Shown: positions 15,377 to 19,411 of the stretch, one piece after another
How the letters are laid out: every line of letters begins with the position of its first letter
Numbering within the stretch: position 1 is the first letter of the stretch
Source: Vulcanimicrobiia bacterium
GTDB lineage: Bacteria > Eremiobacterota > Eremiobacteria > Baltobacterales > Baltobacteraceae
Reading direction: 5' to 3'
NCBI GenBank assembly: GCA_024281135.1
Contig: JAMXLG010000172.1
Coordinates: forward strand, 1-19,411
Length of the DNA stretch: 19,411 bases
Notes under the pieces: generated by a model
The model's input: the letters and a program-made list of their open reading frames with translations, nothing else
The model's database searches: none
Told to the model about the DNA's origin: nothing
Position numbers and translations under genes: made by a program

Positions 15377-17110
15377 CTATGCTCCCGCCAGTGCCGGTTG
15401 CGGCATCAACACCTTGCCGTATTCGGGATACGGCTCGATCGCATTGTCGGTGTATTTATACGGCAACGGCTTCTCGAAGTCGTACGGACCCGCCGAGACT
15501 TCGGGAATCGACTTGAAGTTGTAATATGGCGGCGGAGAATTGATCGTCCACTCTAACGTGCGCGCCCCCCACGGGTTGATACCGGCGATCTTCCCGTGCT
15601 TGATACTCCAAATCGCGTTGAAGACGAGGAGCCCAATCGACGCGACCATCATGAACGAGAACGCCGTCTCGAACTGATTCCAGAACACTGCGTCCGGATT
15701 CGACGCTGCGAAAGTGGTATAGGAGGCGTAGCGCCGAGGCATGCCTTCGATGCCAAGCCAGTGCATCGGTCCAAACGTTCCATTGAGTCCGATGAAAAAC
15801 AGCCAGAACCCCAGCTGACCCAGCCGCTCGTCCAATAGGCGGCCCGTCGCTTTTGGATACCAGAACGGAACAGCGGCGAGGAACCCCATCACCGCGCCGC
15901 CTGCAACGACGTAGTGGAAATGTCCAACGACGAAGTAGCTGCCGTGCAGATGGAGATCGACCGGAACCGACGCTAAGAAAATCCCGGTAATGCCTCCGAA
16001 CGTGAACGTGATCAGGAATCCAAGTGCATAGAGCATCGACGTAGTGAAGTGAATCGTACCGCCCCAAAGCGTTGCAACCCACGAGAACATCTTGATGCCC
16101 GTGGGGATGCCGATCGCGTACGTGAGAATCATGAAGGGTAACTGCAGCCACGGCGCGAGTCCACTCGGGAACATGTGGTGCGCCCAAACGGTAAACGCGA
16201 GCAGCGCGATTGCCATCGACGAGAACGCGATCATCTTGTAGCCGAAGATCGGCTTACGAGCAAACACTGGTAACACTTCGGAGACAACGCCGAACGCCGG
16301 AATGATGAAGATATAGACCGCCGGATGCGAGTAGAACCAGAACATGTGCTCGAAGAGCACCGGACTTCCGCCACGCGCCGGATCGTACCACGGAATGTTC
16401 CAGACGTGCGCGAGGAAGAGCGCGCCGACCGCTACGGAAAGCGCCACGGTCGCAAACATGTTCATCAGCGCTGTTGCAAACGTTGCCCAGCAAAAGAGCG
16501 GCATCCGCGTCCAGGTCATTCCAGGTGCGCGCATCTTGATGATCGTGACCATGAAGTTCATCCCGGTCAGGGTTGAACTTATGCCAACGGTGAAGATGGC
16601 AGCGCACCATAGCGCGCCTGCCGTTCCGTCAGCGAGCGAAATCGGCGGGTATTCCGTCCATCCAGCGTGCGGACCGCCGAAAAGCATCGAGCTAAAAAGA
16701 ATAACCGCAGCGATTGGCAGGATCCAAAAGCTGATCATATTCAGCCACGGGAACGCGACATCACGCGCACCGATTTGCAACGGCATCACGAAGTTTCCGA
16801 TCGCACCCGTCACGAGCGGTATCAGCACGATCCACACCATCGCGGTACCGTGCATCGTGAACATTTCGTTGTACGTGTTGTGGTCCATGATGGCGCCGTT
16901 CGGATCGGTCAACTGCAAGCGCATGAGTTCCGCGAACGAGCCGGCGATCAGCATGATCAGCATGCCGGTAATGAAGTACTGGAACCCGATTATCTTGTGA
17001 TCGAGCGAGAAGACGTATTTTCGAACGAACCCCTGCGGCGCGGGATGAATGTGCCCGTGCGCTTCCTGGACTTCTTCGTGAGTATGTGTATGCGTTCCAG
17101 CAGTATCCAT
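15377..17110 (-). CDS. coxA: Cytochrome c oxidase subunit I, A2-type haem-copper oxygen reductase
   Basis: The catalytic subunit reduces oxygen to water and pumps protons. The 577-residue protein has about 12 helices. Haem a ligands are His87 (FTMHGTAM) and His399; the high-spin haem ligand is His397 (VVGHFHY); CuB ligands are His262, His311 and His312; and Tyr266 is placed for the His-Tyr cross-link. The helix VI motif is FYSHPAVY (259-266): the D-channel Glu of the common GHPEVY motif is replaced by Ala and preceded by Tyr-Ser. This is the signature of A2-type enzymes such as the Thermus caa3 oxidase. The K-channel region PTGIKMFSW (336-344) is present. The N-terminus is His-rich (six His in the first 22 residues). 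It follows coxB after 7 bases. Confidence 0.96.
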   Translation of the reverse strand: MDTAGTHTHTHEEVQEAHGHIHPAPQGFVRKYVFSLDHKIIGFQYFITGMLIMLIAGSFAELMRLQLTDPNGAIMDHNTYNEMFTMHGTAMVWIVLIPLVTGAIGNFVMPLQIGARDVAFPWLNMISFWILPIAAVILFSSMLFGGPHAGWTEYPPISLADGTAGALWCAAIFTVGISSTLTGMNFMVTIIKMRAPGMTWTRMPLFCWATFATALMNMFATVALSVAVGALFLAHVWNIPWYDPARGGSPVLFEHMFWFYSHPAVYIFIIPAFGVVSEVLPVFARKPIFGYKMIAFSSMAIALLAFTVWAHHMFPSGLAPWLQLPFMILTYAIGIPTGIKMFSWVATLWGGTIHFTTSMLYALGFLITFTFGGITGIFLASVPVDLHLHGSYFVVGHFHYVVAGGAVMGFLAAVPFWYPKATGRLLDERLGQLGFWLFFIGLNGTFGPMHWLGIEGMPRRYASYTTFAASNPDAVFWNQFETAFSFMMVASIGLLVFNAIWSIKHGKIAGINPWGARTLEWTINSPPPYYNFKSIPEVSAGPYDFEKPLPYKYTDNAIEPYPEYGKVLMPQPALAGA

Positions 17111-17117
17111 GGCCCCT

Positions 17118-18242
17118 CTACTTTAGGCTCGTGAGATAAGCGACGAGATTTGCGATGTCTTTATCGGAGAGTCCGTTGGCTTGACGGTTAGGCATCGAAC
17201 CAATCGGACCGGTAAAACCGTTTTGTAAAATCCAAGCGATGTTCTGGGGCGTCGGCGGCTTGCCGGTGACGAGCGTCGGATGTTGCGGATCGTCGGTGAT
17301 GTGCAATAATCCGGGGCCGACGAGTTTCTGATCAAACGGAGTCGGCGGATAGTGATGGCACGCCGAGCACGTTTGTTGAAACTTGGCTTGACCCGCAGCG
17401 GCGGTTCCACCGCTGAGATTGATCGGTGCGGCGGCGGCGGCCTGGGCCTTCTTTTGGCCCTCGAGCCAAGCGTTGAACGCGGGGACCGTATCAACGACGA
17501 GTTTCCCTTGCATCTTGCTGTGATCGATGCCGCAAAACTCCGAACAGGTGATAGTAAACGTCCCTGTGCGATCGGGAGTAAAGTTGAGATTCTGCACTAG
17601 GCCGGGAACCGCGGCCATTTTGAGCCTGAACTCCGGTACCCACCACTGGTGAATCACGTCTGCAGAGGTTATCAGGACGCGCACGGGCACACCGACCGGA
17701 ATATGCATTCCCTCGGTTGTAGCGGTCACCGGTGTTTTCAAACCCGGGTAGCGGGCTTCGAAAAAGAACTGGTGAGCAATGACTTCCGTTGTCAGTCCGG
17801 GTGAGGACACACCGAATTGAATCTTGTGCCAAACGTTGATGCTGAGCCCCGTCAAGATAATCAGCAGGAGCGTCGGAAGCACCGTCCACCAGAACTCGAG
17901 CGTCGGTTGGTCGTGAACGGGAACACCGATCGCGTCGACGGGGTCGCTTGCCCGCGCGCGAAACGCGATAGCAAAGTAAATCACGTATCCCGCGACGATG
18001 ACCATGATATCGCCGCCGAAAACTGCCATGAATTTGAACAGGCCGTCTACATCTGAGGCGCGATCGCTAACGGGATCTGATGCGCTCGGTAACAACCAAT
18101 CAATATTGGCGAACAGCCAGTACAACGTGTTCGCAATGCAAATGAGCAGCAATATGGTGGTTACTTGCCAGAAGCCGGGGCCAAGGCCGCGGAAGCGGAC
18201 GATGTTGGGCCCCGATGCGATTTGCTGAGCCAAAACTTCCAC
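17118..18242 (-). CDS. coxB: Cytochrome c oxidase subunit II with fused C-terminal cytochrome c (caa3 type)
   Basis: The subunit receives electrons on its fused haem c and passes them through the binuclear CuA centre to subunit I. It has 374 residues, with two membrane helices in the first 135 or so and perhaps one more near the N-terminus. The CuA cupredoxin domain has His198 (DVIHQWW), Cys233, Glu235, Cys237, His241 and Met244 (CSEFCGIDHSKM). An Ala/Gln linker (about 263-285) leads to the cytochrome c domain with CSACH (292-296) and axial Met350 (IGSM). No lipoprotein motif is obvious. The start is uncertain: GTG 18242 has GGAGG (18248-18244) only 1 base away, while TTG 18233 has the same site 10 bases upstream and may be the real start. 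It is the first gene of the run. Confidence 0.95.
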   Translation of the reverse strand: MEVLAQQIASGPNIVRFRGLGPGFWQVTTILLLICIANTLYWLFANIDWLLPSASDPVSDRASDVDGLFKFMAVFGGDIMVIVAGYVIYFAIAFRARASDPVDAIGVPVHDQPTLEFWWTVLPTLLLIILTGLSINVWHKIQFGVSSPGLTTEVIAHQFFFEARYPGLKTPVTATTEGMHIPVGVPVRVLITSADVIHQWWVPEFRLKMAAVPGLVQNLNFTPDRTGTFTITCSEFCGIDHSKMQGKLVVDTVPAFNAWLEGQKKAQAAAAAPINLSGGTAAAGQAKFQQTCSACHHYPPTPFDQKLVGPGLLHITDDPQHPTLVTGKPPTPQNIAWILQNGFTGPIGSMPNRQANGLSDKDIANLVAYLTSLK

Positions 18243-18365
18243 CCCTCCACCGAAATTTATTTACCCTGCTCTCGCGCCTCCCTTCGCGAAAACGCGTGTA
18301 ATATCGGCATTTTTGCTCGTGTAACCGAAGTGGAACCGCAGTGGAACTGCGGAGTAATCAAATGA
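18243..18365 (-). promoter_or_regulatory. cox operon upstream region with direct repeats and a hairpin
   Basis: This 123-base gap between a small membrane gene and coxB should hold the promoter for the cox run. AGTGGAAC occurs twice in direct orientation, at 18329-18336 and 18340-18347, exactly 11 bases (one helical turn) apart. CCGCAG (18336-18341) and CTGCGG (18347-18352) form a perfect 6-bp inverted repeat overlapping them; it could be a weak terminator for the upstream gene or part of an operator. CGTGTAA also occurs twice (18295-18301 and 18318-18324). No convincing -35/-10 pair stands out on the - strand. TAAATA and GATATT stretches are possible -10s. Confidence 0.45.
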
Positions 18366-18533
18366 TTAACCTACATACGGTTTCGCGGGATAACGGCGAT
18401 CGAGAATCAGCCCGATGGCTGTTCCGATCAACACACCATAAATCGCACCGACCACGACACTTCCCATCGGATAGCCGATGGCTGCACCAAGCGCAAGACC
18501 GATTATCACTGCGGGCCAAACTTTTCGTTGCAT
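18366..18533 (-). CDS. Small glycine-rich membrane protein
   Basis: A 55-residue protein with two short hydrophobic stretches (about residues 6-22 and 26-44) that are glycine- and alanine-rich (IGLALGAAIGYPMGSVVVGA), resembling a glycine-zipper hairpin, and a basic tail DRRYPAKPYVG. CGGAGG lies 7 bases upstream of the ATG, a strong ribosome site that decides this start over the longer open frame. Glycine-zipper proteins often sit in membranes or envelopes, but no function can be assigned. It is transcribed away from the 18565 gene and towards coxB. Confidence 0.7.
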   Translation of the reverse strand: MQRKVWPAVIIGLALGAAIGYPMGSVVVGAIYGVLIGTAIGLILDRRYPAKPYVG

Positions 18534-18564
18534 AGAGAAGCCTCCGAATAGATATAATCGTACC
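18528..18564. promoter_or_regulatory. Compact divergent promoter region
   Basis: Thirty-one bases separate two divergent start codons. On the + strand TATAAT (18553-18558) ends 6 bases before ATG 18565, with a weak TTGCAT (18528-18533) upstream at a 19-base spacer. On the - strand the same AT-rich element reads ATTATATC and could serve as a -10 (TATATC, with TTGTTT 16 bases upstream inside the 18565 gene). The - strand message would have a short leader carrying GGAGG. The + strand message would be leaderless. Confidence 0.5.
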
Positions 18565-18810
18565 ATGCCGACAAACAAACAACGCGGTGCCGCGGCCGAA
18601 GTCGCGCAACGGATCAAACTCGCTCGGATGGATCCGTCCAAACTCGACGAAGCCGATCGAGATCCAAACGATAAGCCGCCCGCATATGCCGACGTACTAA
18701 TGGGCGAGACGGCGTTCTCCATCGAAGACAATGCCAAGTTGACGGATACCGACTGGGACGTGATCGAGCTGGCGTTGGTAAACTACGCCGGTCCGGACAG
18801 CAGGTCGTAA
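18565..18810 (+). CDS. Small charged soluble protein of unknown function
   Basis: An 81-residue protein not recognised. A basic start (MPTNKQRGAAAEVAQRIKL) is followed by a highly charged, Asp/Lys/Pro-rich middle (LDEADRDPNDKPPAY) and an acidic C-terminal helix (about residues 55-75). No membrane segment or cysteine is present. The open frame extends upstream to 18478, but ATG 18565 is chosen because of the TATAAT 6 bases before it. Upstream Shine-Dalgarno pairing is absent, consistent with leaderless translation. Confidence 0.65.
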   Translation: MPTNKQRGAAAEVAQRIKLARMDPSKLDEADRDPNDKPPAYADVLMGETAFSIEDNAKLTDTDWDVIELALVNYAGPDSRS

Positions 18811-18817
18811 AACATCG

Positions 18818-19027
18818 ATGCCGGACACGAATTTAGGAGAAATCGCGCGTAAGCTCTTGCCGCTGCTCACCGAGTTCAAAGCCGAAGCAAACCGCGTGAC
18901 GGACGAGAACGCGAAGCGCGACGCCGTCATCTTACAGGACTATATGATGCGCAAGTACCCACGCATCGTGATCTTCCTCGCCTGCGTCGACACGCTCGGA
19001 GAATTAGCAGAACACGCTCCCGACTAG
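18818..19027 (+). CDS. Small helical protein of unknown function
   Basis: A 69-residue, probably three-helix protein (MPDTNLGEIARKLLPLLTEF at the start, then a charged helix and PRIVIFLACVDTLGELAEHA). It begins 7 bases after the preceding small gene and is likely co-transcribed. No ribosome site is visible. The hydrophobic C-terminal stretch is amphipathic rather than clearly membrane-spanning. The TAG ends 4 bases before the stop of the converging gene at 19032. I do not recognise a family. Confidence 0.6.
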   Translation: MPDTNLGEIARKLLPLLTEFKAEANRVTDENAKRDAVILQDYMMRKYPRIVIFLACVDTLGELAEHAPD

Positions 19028-19031
19028 CGAG

Positions 19032-19298
19032 TTAGTGCACTTCGGGATCGCCGTTGGTTCGTACTTCGCTGGTCGGGTCGGGTTTTCGCGGGTGTTCTTG
19101 TTGACGGCGCTCGTACCGTTCGATGAGAATCCGCTTGCGCAGCGCTTCGATTTCACCACCCGATAATACGCGCGTCCCTGCATGCTCGTGTTCGGCCGCA
19201 ATATGATCGCACACTTCACACTCGGGCACCGGTTCGTTTCTACGCGTCTCCAGTACCGTGAAACACTCGCACGGGCCTAATACATCGCCTGCAGTCAT
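19032..19298 (-). CDS. Small protein with CxC and CxxC motifs, function unknown
   Basis: An 88-residue soluble protein. The N-terminal third has GPCECF (C10, C12) and ECEVCDHIAAEHEH (cysteines near 27 and 30, with several His after), a possible zinc or Fe site. The remainder is a basic and acidic helix ending in a Pro-rich tail. ATG 19298 overlaps the stop of the upstream peroxiredoxin gene by 4 bases (ATGA), which decides this start over the longer frame beginning at 19352. It is probably translated with the peroxiredoxin. No family recognised. Confidence 0.65.
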   Translation of the reverse strand: MTAGDVLGPCECFTVLETRRNEPVPECEVCDHIAAEHEHAGTRVLSGGEIEALRKRILIERYERRQQEHPRKPDPTSEVRTNGDPEVH

Positions 19299-19411
19299 GG
19301 GAGCGCCTTCAACACTTCGACTGCGTGATCTAGCACCGTCACTTTCGGCCAAACGTAGACGAGCGTTCCCGTTCGATCGAAGAGAAACGTCGAACGCTGA
19401 ATGGCGTTCTT
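19295..19411 (-). CDS. bcp: Bcp/PrxQ-type peroxiredoxin, 3' end only
   Basis: The - strand frame is open from the window edge and gives the last 38 residues: AIQRSTFLFDRTGTLVYVWP, then KVTVLDHAVEVLKALP. This matches the C-terminal end of bacterioferritin-comigratory-protein (PrxQ) peroxiredoxins, which have R-x-T-F-L-I-D-x-x-G followed by V-W-x-K-V and H-x-x-x-V-L. These thiol peroxidases reduce hydroperoxides. The catalytic cysteine region is outside the window, so activity cannot be judged. The TGA stop overlaps the ATG of the small Cys-containing gene. Confidence 0.8.
   Translation of the reverse strand, partial: KNAIQRSTFLFDRTGTLVYVWPKVTVLDHAVEVLKALP

Noticed and set aside
1..19411. CRISPR arrays, insertion sequences, tRNA or rRNA genes
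   Set aside because: I saw no regularly spaced repeats, transposase-like proteins, flanking inverted repeats or RNA-gene-like segments; genes fill almost the whole window.

Overview
The window comes from a moderately GC-rich bacterial genome with very tight gene packing. Genes overlap through ATGA, CATG and TTAA junctions, and no stretch longer than about 130 bases lacks a gene. It encodes a membrane-bound respiratory nitrate reductase and a caa3-type haem-copper oxygen reductase, so the host probably respires both oxygen and nitrate (or, less likely, oxidises nitrite). I cannot assign a phylum firmly. The gene content and style would suit an uncultured soil-type lineage such as Eremiobacterota or a neighbour, but that is a guess.

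Positions 1-8539 (+ strand) hold a nitrate-respiration operon: narG (5' end outside the window), narH, narJ, narI, an HPP-family membrane protein, a formate/nitrite (FNT) channel, a TPR-like helical protein and a small protein of unknown function. No NarK-type transporter is seen, so the HPP and FNT proteins are the candidates for moving nitrate or nitrite.

Positions 8536-10152 are a short block of accessory genes: a DUF2321-like zinc-ribbon protein (- strand), a PNPOx-like flavin-binding-fold protein whose start codon overlaps that of the zinc-ribbon gene head to head, and a two-helix membrane protein preceded by a perfect TATAAT only 6 bases from its ATG.

Positions 18242-10163 (- strand) are one continuous run of eleven genes with gaps of 7 bases or less, or overlaps. 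The order is coxB (CuA subunit fused to cytochrome c), coxA (A2-type), coxC, two small membrane proteins, a larger membrane protein, a MoxR AAA+ ATPase, a DUF58 protein, a polytopic membrane protein, and a DUF4129-type module that looks split into two genes. This joins the terminal oxidase to a MoxR-DUF58-DUF4129 module in what looks like a single transcription unit. It is the most interesting arrangement in the window.

Positions 18243-19411 hold the probable cox control region (spaced direct repeats and a hairpin), a small glycine-rich membrane protein, a bidirectional promoter, two small unrecognised + strand genes, a small Cys-containing protein, and the 3' end of a Bcp/PrxQ peroxiredoxin gene at the right edge.
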